Shown here: positions 1-5,010 of the stretch, in pieces
How the letters are laid out: the number at the start of each line of letters is the position of its first letter
How positions within the stretch are numbered: position 1 is the first letter of the stretch
Source: Pseudomonadota bacterium
GTDB taxonomy: Bacteria; Pseudomonadota; Alphaproteobacteria; Rhizobiales; Xanthobacteraceae
Length of the DNA: 6,245 nucleotides
Direction of reading: 5' to 3'
Assembly: GCA_023434095.1 (NCBI GenBank)
Contig: JAEYTJ010000106.1
Location: forward strand, 1 to 6,245
The notes under the pieces: model-generated
Databases searched by the model: none
Told to the model about the DNA's origin: nothing
The model's input: only the letters and a program-made list of their open reading frames with translations
Translations under genes and position numbers: made by a program

Positions 1-185
1 AAGAAGGTGAGGATGGTGCCGGGCGAACCGGCCTCGTCGCCATAATAGAAGTGGTAGGTGCCGGGATCGTCGAAGTTCACCGTCTTCTTTACCAGCCGCA
101 GACCGAGCGTGCGGGTGTAGAATTCGACGTTGCGGCGTGCATTGCCGGCGATCGCCGTCACATGATGGATGCCGTTGCGGTTCAT
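1..185 (-). CDS. VOC-family ring-cleaving dioxygenase (MhqO-like), N-terminal part only
   Basis: Partial gene: the minus strand from the ATG at 185 gives 61 codons and continues past the left edge. The protein starts MNRNGIHHVTAIAGNARRN and later has LVKKTVNFDDPGTYHFYYGD and a GSPGTILTFF stretch. This is the typical first beta-alpha-beta-beta-beta unit of glyoxalase/VOC proteins of the MhqO/MhqA 'ring-cleaving dioxygenase' type. One His of the pair at residues 7-8 is the expected first metal ligand. Family members are cytosolic metal-dependent enzymes linked to hydroquinone or catechol-like compounds; the actual substrate cannot be read here. The start is firm: AGGAGG lies 8 bases upstream of the ATG (194-199). 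It is divergent from the LysR-type gene at 377, which probably regulates it. Confidence is high for the family and low for the substrate. Confidence 0.88.
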   Translation of the reverse strand, partial: MNRNGIHHVTAIAGNARRNVEFYTRTLGLRLVKKTVNFDDPGTYHFYYGDEAGSPGTILTF

Positions 186-230
186 GGTCTTGCCCTCCTG
201 TGAGCGCCAACCGCGCTCCGTTGCGACAAG

Positions 231-258
231 AGATAACCCGGCAGCAGCGCAATGCCAG
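231..258 (-). promoter_or_regulatory. Candidate sigma-70 promoter of the dioxygenase gene
   Basis: On the minus strand CTGGCA (253-258) and TTATCT (231-236) are 16 bases apart. This would start transcription near 224 and give a leader of about 40 bases before the ATG at 185. The -35 box is weak, as expected for a gene needing an activator, and the LysR-type inverted repeat at 268-283 lies just upstream. Prediction from sequence only. Confidence 0.4.
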
Positions 259-267
259 AGCCTATCA

Positions 268-283
268 ATTGCGTTGACGCAAT
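268..283. promoter_or_regulatory. LysR-type operator: perfect inverted repeat with T-N11-A
   Basis: ATTGCGT-TG-ACGCAAT is a perfect 7-base inverted repeat with a 2-base centre, and it contains the T-N11-A pattern (T269 to A281) typical of LysR-family binding boxes. It lies in the 191-base spacer between the divergent dioxygenase and lysR-type genes. It overlaps the TTGACG -35 hexamer (274-279) of the proposed lysR promoter, which fits negative autoregulation combined with activation of the divergent gene. The repeat is seen directly; its function is inferred. Confidence 0.72.
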
Positions 284-302
284 CTCATCTGTGCTGCTAT
301 CG
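274..302 (+). promoter_or_regulatory. Candidate promoter of the LysR-type regulator
   Basis: TTGACG (274-279) and CTATCG (297-302) are 17 bases apart, the optimal spacing, giving a start near 309 and a leader of roughly 68 bases. The -35 box lies inside the LysR-type inverted repeat, so the bound regulator would cover its own promoter. Confidence 0.5.
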
Positions 303-376
303 TTATCCTGTCGCGTGCGGGGCCGATTGGCCCTTCCTCGCCGCACCTTCCGCCGCCGCCAAAGCCGAGGATCCGC

Positions 377-1345
377 ATGGCCGAACCGTTCAAGAATCTC
401 GGATGGGACGACTTCCGCCTGATCAAGGCGGTGGCGGACGCGAAGGGCCTGCCGGCGGCGGCGATGACGCTCGGGGTCAACCATTCCACCGTGTTCCGCC
501 GGCTGAAGCAGATCGAGGAACAGCTCGGCACGGTGCTGTTCGAGCGCCACCGCACCGGCTACGCCCTCACCCCCGCCGGCGAGGAGATGGTGGCGCTGGC
601 CAACCGGCTGGACGAGGAGATCACCGCGGTCGGCCGCAAGCTCGCCGGGCGCGAGCCCGCTCCCTCCGGCGAACTCCGGGTGACGACGCCGGATTCCCTG
701 CTGATCCATCTGCTGATGCCGATACTTGCCACCTTCCGCGAGCGCTACCCGGAAGTGCGGCTCGACATCGTGCTCAGCAACCAGCCGCTCAACCTCTCCA
801 AGCGCGATGCCGACGTCGCCATCCGTGCCACCGACAACCCGCCGGAAAACCTCGTCGGCCGCCGCGTCGCACGCATTGCCTGGGCGCTGTACGGACGCGC
901 CGCCGATTTCCCCGAGCCTCGCGCGGTGACCGCTCAACAGCTGGAGGCGAGCAACTGGGTATCGCTCGGCGACAGCCTCGGCTCGCTGAAGACGGTGAAG
1001 TTCGTTCAGGAGAACGTCGCCGCCGACAAGGTCGCCTACAAGATCAACAGCGTGCTCGGCCTTGCCGAGGCGGTGGAGTCAGGCATCGGCATCGCGCATA
1101 TTCCCTGCTTCATCGGCGATGCGCGGCCGTCGCTCGTGCGGCTGGGCCCGCCGGACGACGACTACGCCGCCGACCTCTGGCTGCTGACCCATCCGGACCT
1201 ACGCCATTCGCCGCGGGTGCGGGCCTTTCTCGATTTCCTCGCCGGGGAGATCGCCCGGCACCGCCGCTTCATCGAGGGGCAGATCGAGATTGAACCGGAA
1301 GCGACGCCCGAAAGGGTCGCCCCGCCGGCGGCCGCTACGGCTTGA
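377..1345 (+). CDS. LysR-family transcriptional regulator
   Basis: 322-residue DNA-binding regulator of normal LysR length. The N-terminal winged helix-turn-helix spans about residues 12-70: WDDFRLIKAVADAKGLPAAA, then GVNHSTVFRRLKQIEEQLG, LFERHRTGY and LTPAG. A linker helix follows, then the periplasmic-binding-protein-like effector domain from about residue 98 (GELRVTTPDSLL) to about 298. The recognition helix uses NHSTVFRR in place of the common SxPAVS, a variant of one LysR subgroup. The Ala/Pro-rich tail after about residue 300 looks disordered. The start is supported by GAGGA at 367-371, five bases before the ATG. It is divergent from the VOC dioxygenase with a T-N11-A operator between them, so it probably activates that gene and limits its own expression. 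The inducer is unknown. Its stop overlaps the end of the convergent ohrR-type gene by 11 bases. Confidence 0.93.
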   Translation: MAEPFKNLGWDDFRLIKAVADAKGLPAAAMTLGVNHSTVFRRLKQIEEQLGTVLFERHRTGYALTPAGEEMVALANRLDEEITAVGRKLAGREPAPSGELRVTTPDSLLIHLLMPILATFRERYPEVRLDIVLSNQPLNLSKRDADVAIRATDNPPENLVGRRVARIAWALYGRAADFPEPRAVTAQQLEASNWVSLGDSLGSLKTVKFVQENVAADKVAYKINSVLGLAEAVESGIGIAHIPCFIGDARPSLVRLGPPDDDYAADLWLLTHPDLRHSPRVRAFLDFLAGEIARHRRFIEGQIEIEPEATPERVAPPAAATA

Positions 1346-1784
1346 GGCGCGCCAGAAGACGGTCGCGCAGGCGGCTGAGATCGCTGGTGAGGGCGCGCAG
1401 TTCCTCGGAATCGTGGTCGAGGCAGACGCCCATCTCGGCGGGAACCCGTTCGGCCTCATGGCGCAGCGCCCGCCCCTTCTCGGTGAGATGGACGCGCACC
1501 TGCCGCTCGTCGGCCGCGTCGCGCACCCGGCGCACCAGCCCGGCAGCCTCCAGCCGCTTCAGCAGCGGGGTCAGCGTGTTGGTCTCCAAGAGCACGCGGT
1601 CGCCGATCTGGCCAACGGTGAGTCCCTCCTCCGACCACAGCGTCACCATGGCGATGTATTGCGGATAGGTCAGGCCCAGCCGGTCCAGCATCGGCTTGTA
1701 GACGCGGTTGAACGCATGGTTCGCCGAATACACCGCGAAGCAGAGAAAGTCGTCGAGCCTGAGGGTGTCGTCGGTACTGGACAT
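1335..1784 (-). CDS. ohrR: MarR-family organic hydroperoxide sensor, 2-Cys OhrR type
   Basis: 149-residue winged-helix repressor. The N-terminus has DDFLCFAVYSANHAFNRVYK with Cys15, followed by LGLTYPQYIAMVTLW, TLTPLLKRLEAAGLV and DERQVRVHLTEKG, the hallmarks of OhrR. With the ATG at 1784, the sensing Cys15 and partner tyrosines Tyr19, Tyr29 and Tyr40 fall at the numbers known for Bacillus subtilis OhrR. A second cysteine at residue 121 lies 106 residues later, close to the C22-C127 spacing of Xanthomonas OhrR, so this should be a 2-Cys sensor: peroxide oxidises the first Cys, a disulfide forms and DNA is released. An in-frame ATG at 1799 (five residues longer) and a TTG at 1841 are alternatives; none has a strong Shine-Dalgarno sequence. 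No ohr peroxidase gene is in the window, so the target is unseen. It overlaps the lysR end tail to tail and is divergent from the SorC-type regulator. Confidence 0.88.
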   Translation of the reverse strand: MSSTDDTLRLDDFLCFAVYSANHAFNRVYKPMLDRLGLTYPQYIAMVTLWSEEGLTVGQIGDRVLLETNTLTPLLKRLEAAGLVRRVRDAADERQVRVHLTEKGRALRHEAERVPAEMGVCLDHDSEELRALTSDLSRLRDRLLARLKP

Positions 1785-1880
1785 ATCGGAACCATGCATG
1801 CTGCCGCTTGGCACCGTGCGCCGGCGGCGGGCTGCCGACAAGCGGGTTTTTGCGTAACGCCGGGCCGATTCCGGGCTCCG

Positions 1881-1893
1881 CCGGGCCGCCCGG
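1881..1893. repeat. Perfect GC-rich inverted repeat upstream of the SorC-gene promoter
   Basis: CCGGGC-C-GCCCGG is a 6+6 inverted repeat ending one base before the TTGAAG -35 box at 1895. A 9-base direct repeat GCCGGGCCG occurs at 1859-1867 and 1880-1888, 21 bases apart, and its second copy overlaps this palindrome. The position suits an operator for the SorC-type or OhrR-type protein. In DNA this GC-rich, however, such repeats also arise by chance, and it does not resemble AT-rich OhrR boxes. Confidence 0.3.
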
Positions 1894-1894
1894 T

Positions 1895-1923
1895 TTGAAG
1901 ATGGCGCCCGCCTCCTCTATAGC
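1895..1923 (+). promoter_or_regulatory. Promoter of the SorC-type regulator gene
   Basis: TTGAAG (1895-1900) and TATAGC (1918-1923) are exactly 17 bases apart, the best sigma-70-like pair in the window. Transcription would start near 1930, about 27 bases before the ATG at 1957. The -10 core CTATAG (1917-1922) is symmetrical and could also be read leftward toward ohrR, but no good leftward -35 box was found. Confidence 0.6.
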
Positions 1924-1941
1924 AACCGGGAGACTTTCGTC

Positions 1942-1951
1942 GGGGGTGAGG
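1942..1951 (+). promoter_or_regulatory. Ribosome binding site that sets the SorC-gene start at 1957
   Basis: GGGGGTGAGG ends five bases before the ATG at 1957. The in-frame GTG at 1951 begins on the last base of this stretch, leaving no room for ribosome spacing, so the ATG is preferred. Confidence 0.6.
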
Positions 1952-1956
1952 TGTTC

Positions 1957-2979
1957 ATGTCGGGTGGAGCTGCGACGACCAGGCCGGGCGGCCTGAGCGA
2001 GACGCCCTCGCTCGCCGATCTGAGCCCGACCGGACGGCGCTCGGCGCGGCTGCGGCTGCGCGCGGCCTGGATGTACTATGTCGAGGGCATGACCCAGAGC
2101 GCCATCGCCGAGGCGCTGGACATCGGCCGCGTCACTGTGGTCCGCCTTCTCGCCGATGCCCGCCAGCTCAACGAGGTGAAGATCTCGCTCTCGCGCGAGA
2201 TCGCCGAGCTGCCCCGGCTGGAAATGGGCCTGCAAAAGGCGTTCGGCCTGCGCGAGGCGGTGGTCGCCCCCGTCTCCGGCCCGTTCGCCGATGCCACCAG
2301 CGCCATCGGCGCCGCGACCGGGCTGTTCATCTCGGACCTCATCCGCTCCGACATGAAGATCGGCTTCGGCTGGGGCCGCACGCTGATGCGGGCTCTCGGC
2401 TTCATCGACGAGAAGACGGTCTCCAACCTGCAGGTGATCTCGCTGCTGGGCGGCATCACCAAGGCCAAGCAGTACAACCCCTCCGAATTCGCCTGGCAGC
2501 TCTCGCGGCTGTTCCAGGCCGACTGCCACCTCATCGCCGCCCCCGCCATCGTCGACAGCGTCGCGACCAAGCAGGCGCTGATCGAGCGCTGCGGCCTCGG
2601 CACGGTCTACAACCTCGCCCGGGAGATGGACGCGGTGGTGCTGAGCGTCGGCGAGATGGAATCAGAGAGCACCTCGCTGCGCTTCGGCTTCTTCTCCGAC
2701 GCCGACTGGGCCTCGCTGATCGACGCCGGCGCGGTGGGCGACGTGGTCTACAATTTCATCGACATCGAAGGCCGGCCGGTCGACCACCCCATCAACACAC
2801 GCGTCATGTCGATCCCGATCGAAACCCTTCAGGCCACCCCGGAGCGTATCCTCACCTCCGGCGGGCCCGGCAAGGCCAAGGCGGTGCTCGCCGCGCTGCG
2901 CATGCTGCGCCCCACCGTCTTCATCACCGACGAGATCACCGCGGCGGCGGTACTGGAAGAGGCCGGCGCCACCTACTGA
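1957..2979 (+). CDS. SorC/DeoR-type sugar-binding transcriptional regulator
   Basis: 340-residue regulator, a usual length for the SorC family. The helix-turn-helix lies at about residues 31-70, with ARLRLRAAWMYYVEGMTQSA followed by IAEALDIGRVTVVRLL. The rest, from about residue 77, is the SorC sugar-binding domain, related to sugar isomerase folds, with IGFGWGRTLMRALG, LLGGI, AAPAIVDS and the C-terminal TSGGPGKAKAVLAALR. Family members sense a phosphorylated sugar or related metabolite and control neighbouring carbohydrate genes. Here the likely target is the oxidoreductase gene starting at 3099 on the same strand, so the ligand is probably that enzyme's substrate or product. It resembles regulators annotated SmoC- or EryD-like, but the match is not close enough to name. 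The start at ATG 1957 is chosen over GTG 1951 from the ribosome binding site. A hairpin follows eight bases after the stop. Confidence 0.9.
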   Translation: MSGGAATTRPGGLSETPSLADLSPTGRRSARLRLRAAWMYYVEGMTQSAIAEALDIGRVTVVRLLADARQLNEVKISLSREIAELPRLEMGLQKAFGLREAVVAPVSGPFADATSAIGAATGLFISDLIRSDMKIGFGWGRTLMRALGFIDEKTVSNLQVISLLGGITKAKQYNPSEFAWQLSRLFQADCHLIAAPAIVDSVATKQALIERCGLGTVYNLAREMDAVVLSVGEMESESTSLRFGFFSDADWASLIDAGAVGDVVYNFIDIEGRPVDHPINTRVMSIPIETLQATPERILTSGGPGKAKAVLAALRMLRPTVFITDEITAAAVLEEAGATY

Positions 2980-2986
2980 ACGTGGA

Positions 2987-3011
2987 AGCGCGGGATGCGG
3001 CCGCACGCGCT
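2987..3011 (+). terminator. Stem-loop after the SorC-type regulator gene
   Basis: AGCGCG (2987-2992) pairs perfectly with CGCGCT (3006-3011). Between them a GGA bulge leads to the palindrome TGCGGCCGCA (2996-3005). The hairpin starts eight bases after the stop and is followed by CTTTGCC, a short and impure T tract. It may be a weak or partial intrinsic terminator separating regulator and enzyme expression. Confidence 0.45.
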
Positions 3012-3021
3012 CTTTGCCTCG

Positions 3022-3052
3022 GAACAAATGTCGAGTACCGAAGAACAATGAC
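3022..3052. repeat. Direct repeat upstream of the oxidoreductase gene, possible SorC-type operator
   Basis: GAACAAATGTC (3022-3032) and GAACAATGAC (3043-3052) are near-identical direct repeats whose starts are 21 bases apart, about two helical turns, so both would face the same side of the DNA. They are the most AT-rich part of the 119-base spacer and lie 47 bases upstream of the ATG at 3099, between the hairpin and the ribosome binding site. This suits a two-half-site operator for the neighbouring SorC-type protein. Function is inferred. Confidence 0.4.
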
Positions 3053-3081
3053 GCTTGCGCCGAAAGTCGCAGGCGCGCCTC

Positions 3082-3090
3082 AGGGAAGGG
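3082..3090 (+). promoter_or_regulatory. Ribosome binding site that sets the oxidoreductase start at 3099
   Basis: AGGGAAGGG lies eight bases before the ATG at 3099. The other in-frame candidates, GTG 2982 and ATG 3048, lack a comparable purine-rich site. Starting at 2982 would also place the hairpin and the direct repeat inside the coding region. Confidence 0.6.
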
Positions 3091-3098
3091 TTGGGCGT

Positions 3099-4448
3099 AT
3101 GCTCGGTGCAAACAGGCTCGGTGCTGGCGGGATCGTGCGGACGGGGATCGCCGCCGAGCTGGAACAGTGGACCGCCAAGCACGGGCCGGTGACGATCGGC
3201 CTCGCCGGCGCCGGCCAGATGGGCACCGACCTCATCGTGCAGGCGGCGCTTATGCCGGGCGTGCGGATCGGCGCCGTGACCGAGCTGAACGCCCAGACCG
3301 CCATCGACGCCGCCTTGATGGCCGGCCACCGCCGCGAGGACATCGTCAGCGCCTCCACCAGCGCCACCATCGACCGCGCCATCGAGGCCGGCCACTTCGT
3401 CGTCACCGACGACTACACCGCCATGTGCGCCTCCGGCCATATCGACGTGGTGATCGACGCCACCGGCAGCCCGAACATCGGCACGCTCGTCTCGCTGGAA
3501 GCCATCCGCAACGGCAAGCATGTGGTGCTGCTGAGCGTGGAGGCGGATATCACCATCGGCCGCTACCTCAAGCAGGAGGCGCGGGCGGCGGGCGTCGTGC
3601 TCACCGGCGCGGCGGGCGACGAGCCGGCCGCCACCATCGAGCTGATCGGCTTCGCCCAGGCGCTGGGCTTCGACATCGTCTGCGCCGGCAAGGCGAAGAA
3701 CAACGCCTTCAAGCCGGACGCCGTCCCCGACGAGTTCGAGGAGGAGGCGCGGGCGCGCAACATGAACCCGCGCATGCTGGTCGAGTTCGTCGACGGCTCC
3801 AAGACCATGGTGGAAATGACAGCGCTCGCCAATGCCACGGGCCTGGTGCCCGACGTGCCTGGCATGCACGGCCCCCACGCCGACCGCGACGTGCTGGCGC
3901 AGGTGCTGTGCACCAAGGAGGATGGCGGCATCCTCTCGCGCTCCGGCGTGGTCGATTTCACCCTCGGCAAGGGTGTGGCGCCGGGGGTGTTCTGCATCGT
4001 CAAGCCGCGCCATGAGCGCGTGCTGGAACGCATGTCCGACCTCAAGGTCGGCCCCGGCCCCTGCTTCGCGCTGATCCGCCCCTTCCACCTCACCAGCCTG
4101 GAAGTCCCGCTCTCGGCGGTGCGGGCGGTGATGCACGGCACCCGCGACATGGAAGTGCTCGACCATCCCGTCGCCGAGTGCACGGCGGTGGCCAAGCGGG
4201 ACCTCAAGCCAGGGGACATTCTCGGCAGGATCGGCGAATATGATTACCGCGGCTACACGATGAGCTGGCGCGACGCGCGCGACAGCTTCGCCCTGCCGCT
4301 GGGCCTCGCCGAGCGCGCCCGAGTGCTGAAGCCGGTGAAGGCCGGCGAGCGGCTGACCTATGACAACTGCCTGCCCGACGAGCAGCTGATCGTCACCCAG
4401 ATCCGCCGCCGCCTCGACCAGACCGACGCCCAGTTCCTGGCGGCGTAG
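3099..4448 (+). CDS. NAD(P)-binding oxidoreductase with C-terminal SAF domain (predicted homoserine dehydrogenase-like, COG4091 type)
   Basis: 449-residue cytosolic protein. The N-terminal Rossmann fold starts about residue 31 with VTIGLAGAGQMGTDLI; its GxGxxG is at residues 37-42. Further family marks are DVVIDATGSPNIGT, GKHVVLLSVEADITIG and GAAGDEPAATIEL. The middle holds GKAKNNAFKPDA and a run of conserved residues including VPGMHGPHA. From about residue 357, AVAKRDLKPGDIL to PVKAGERLTYDNC is a SAF domain, a beta-clip fold also found in altronate dehydratase, sialic acid synthase and FlgA. Such proteins are called predicted homoserine dehydrogenases, but the SAF domain and the adjacent SorC-type regulator suggest a sugar, polyol or sugar-acid substrate instead. 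The reaction is unknown. The ATG at 3099 is preferred; ATG 3048 (466 residues) and GTG 2982 (488) are in frame, but the segment before 3099 looks like regulatory DNA. No transporter or partner enzyme follows on this strand. Confidence 0.87.
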   Translation: MLGANRLGAGGIVRTGIAAELEQWTAKHGPVTIGLAGAGQMGTDLIVQAALMPGVRIGAVTELNAQTAIDAALMAGHRREDIVSASTSATIDRAIEAGHFVVTDDYTAMCASGHIDVVIDATGSPNIGTLVSLEAIRNGKHVVLLSVEADITIGRYLKQEARAAGVVLTGAAGDEPAATIELIGFAQALGFDIVCAGKAKNNAFKPDAVPDEFEEEARARNMNPRMLVEFVDGSKTMVEMTALANATGLVPDVPGMHGPHADRDVLAQVLCTKEDGGILSRSGVVDFTLGKGVAPGVFCIVKPRHERVLERMSDLKVGPGPCFALIRPFHLTSLEVPLSAVRAVMHGTRDMEVLDHPVAECTAVAKRDLKPGDILGRIGEYDYRGYTMSWRDARDSFALPLGLAERARVLKPVKAGERLTYDNCLPDEQLIVTQIRRRLDQTDAQFLAA

Positions 4449-4470
4449 CACGTCGCCTTCGCGCGCGCGC

Positions 4471-4508
4471 CTCATCCCGGATGGGCCGCAGGACCGGGCC
4501 GGAATCGG
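4471..4508. repeat. Possible degenerate intergenic palindromic (REP-like) element
   Basis: About 20 bases after the oxidoreductase stop, an imperfect palindrome runs from ATCCCGGATGGGCC on the left to GACCGGGCCGGAAT on the right, around a GCAG centre. Its opening CTCATCCCGGATGGGC resembles dispersed hairpin repeats common between genes in Hyphomicrobiales. It could end transcription of the plus-strand gene. Recognised by resemblance only; copy number in the genome cannot be seen. Confidence 0.3.
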
Positions 4509-4543
4509 CGGCATGAAGCCGGCGAGCGCCTGCGTGCCCTAAA

Positions 4544-4560
4544 GCCGGCCTTGAGCCGGC
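4544..4560. other. Stem-loop in the convergent spacer
   Basis: GCCGGC (4544-4549) and GCCGGC (4555-4560) form a six-pair stem around a CTTGA loop. Read on the minus strand it is followed by TTTAGGG, so it may act as a secondary terminator for leftward transcription. On the plus strand there is no T tract. An alternative outer pairing is GTGCC (4534-4538) with GGCAC (4558-4562). Confidence 0.35.
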
Positions 4561-4615
4561 ACCTCGGCATTAGGCGGCGCTGCCGGCGCCGATCCGTCTT
4601 CACGGAACGAGAAAG

Positions 4616-4632
4616 TGCCTCGTCCCGAGGCA
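4616..4632 (-). terminator. Rho-independent terminator of the small gene
   Basis: TGCCTCG (4616-4622) and CGAGGCA (4626-4632) form a perfect seven-pair stem with a three-base loop. Read on the minus strand the hairpin begins 20 bases after the TGA or TAG end of the small gene at 4653 and is followed by CTTTCTCGTT. It would end a dnaE2-small gene transcript. Confidence 0.6.
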
Positions 4633-4652
4633 TCCGCCTTGGAAAGCCGCCG

Positions 4653-4934
4653 TCACGCGTTGCCCGGGCGCGACGTGGCGAGGGTGGTGAAGCGCGCGTC
4701 GAGCAGGCGCGCTTCCGCTTCGGCCAGCGCCTCGGCGAGCTGGCGGACCTGTGCGGGATCGAGCACCAGCTGCAGCGCCGGCACCGGCTCGCCAGGCTTG
4801 GGCTGCTGGGTGCCGATCTCGAGGCGCAGGCCTACCTTGTCGGTGCCGAACAAAGCGGTGGTGAAGGCCAGCATCGGCCACACCTTCAAATGCCCCTTGT
4901 CGTCCTTTTCCCAATCGTCGAAGCGCTGTGCCAT
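4653..4934 (-). CDS. Small conserved-looking protein of unknown function downstream of dnaE2
   Basis: 93 residues, no signal peptide or membrane segment, so probably cytosolic. It begins MAQRFDDWEKDDKGHLKVWP, has a beta-rich middle (VGLRLEIGTQ), a Pro-rich turn (QQPKPGEPVP) and then LQLVLDPAQVRQLAEALAEA, an amphipathic helix extending to about residue 80. The LQLVLDPAQVRQLAEAL pattern, a strand followed by a helix, recurs in small uncharacterised alphaproteobacterial proteins, but no named domain is recognised. The start is very well supported: AGGAGA lies five bases before the ATG. It lies 88 bases behind the dnaE2 stop on the same strand and ahead of a terminator, so it may be the last gene of that transcript, although two palindromes lie in the gap. 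A link to DNA repair is only positional. Confidence 0.82.
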   Translation of the reverse strand: MAQRFDDWEKDDKGHLKVWPMLAFTTALFGTDKVGLRLEIGTQQPKPGEPVPALQLVLDPAQVRQLAEALAEAEARLLDARFTTLATSRPGNA

Positions 4935-4983
4935 GGGTGTCTCCTACTGTGCGTTGTCCCCGTCTAGCACCGAAAGGGGCGCA

Positions 4984-4997
4984 CGCGACAGGTCGCG
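4984..4997. repeat. Inverted repeat upstream of the small gene
   Basis: CGCGAC-AG-GTCGCG is a perfect 6+6 inverted repeat in the 88-base gap between dnaE2 and the small gene, about 40 bases before the small gene's ribosome binding site. On the minus strand it is followed by TGCGCCCCTTTCGG and then TGCTAGAC, which could be a -10 box with no convincing -35. It may be an operator or part of a weak terminator. Confidence 0.35.
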
Positions 4998-5010
4998 CCG
5001 TTGGAGCCCC

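Noticed and set aside
169..1293. 374-codon plus-strand frame overlapping the LysR-type gene, and similar long frames at 1456-2529 (minus) and 4615-5649 (plus).
   Set aside because: Their translations are Arg/Pro/Ala-rich and of low complexity, cross real intergenic regions and lack ribosome binding sites; they are shadows of the lysR, sorC/ohrR and dnaE2 genes.
1805..1825. TTGGCACCGTGCGCC as a sigma-54 promoter, and a TGGCA stretch on the minus strand near 253-258 likewise.
   Set aside because: In both cases the bases at the -12 position are not GC at the required GG-N10-GC spacing.
1785..1841. Extension of OhrR to a TTG start at 1841.
   Set aside because: The added residues are Arg-rich and unlike OhrR. 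The ATG at 1784 gives a normal length and the expected Cys15 and Tyr29/Tyr40 numbering.
3022..3036. GAAC-N7-GAGT as a possible alphaproteobacterial LexA box (GAAC-N7-GAAC).
   Set aside because: The second half-site has two mismatches and it lies before a sugar-type oxidoreductase, not an SOS gene.
2982..3098. N-terminal extension of the oxidoreductase from GTG 2982 or ATG 3048.
   Set aside because: The extension lacks family resemblance and a ribosome binding site and would cover a hairpin and a direct repeat, while ATG 3099 has AGGGAAGGG at the right distance.
4460..4470. CGCGCGCGCGC alternation as a Z-DNA-forming element.
   Set aside because: Only 11 bases long and common by chance in DNA of this composition; no functional context.
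2973..4514. 513-codon open frame on the minus strand opposite the SAF-domain oxidoreductase.
   Set aside because: It is rich in His, Gly, Ala, Asp and Arg without any recognisable domain and mirrors the plus-strand gene, which has clear family motifs. Long antisense frames are expected in DNA this GC-rich.
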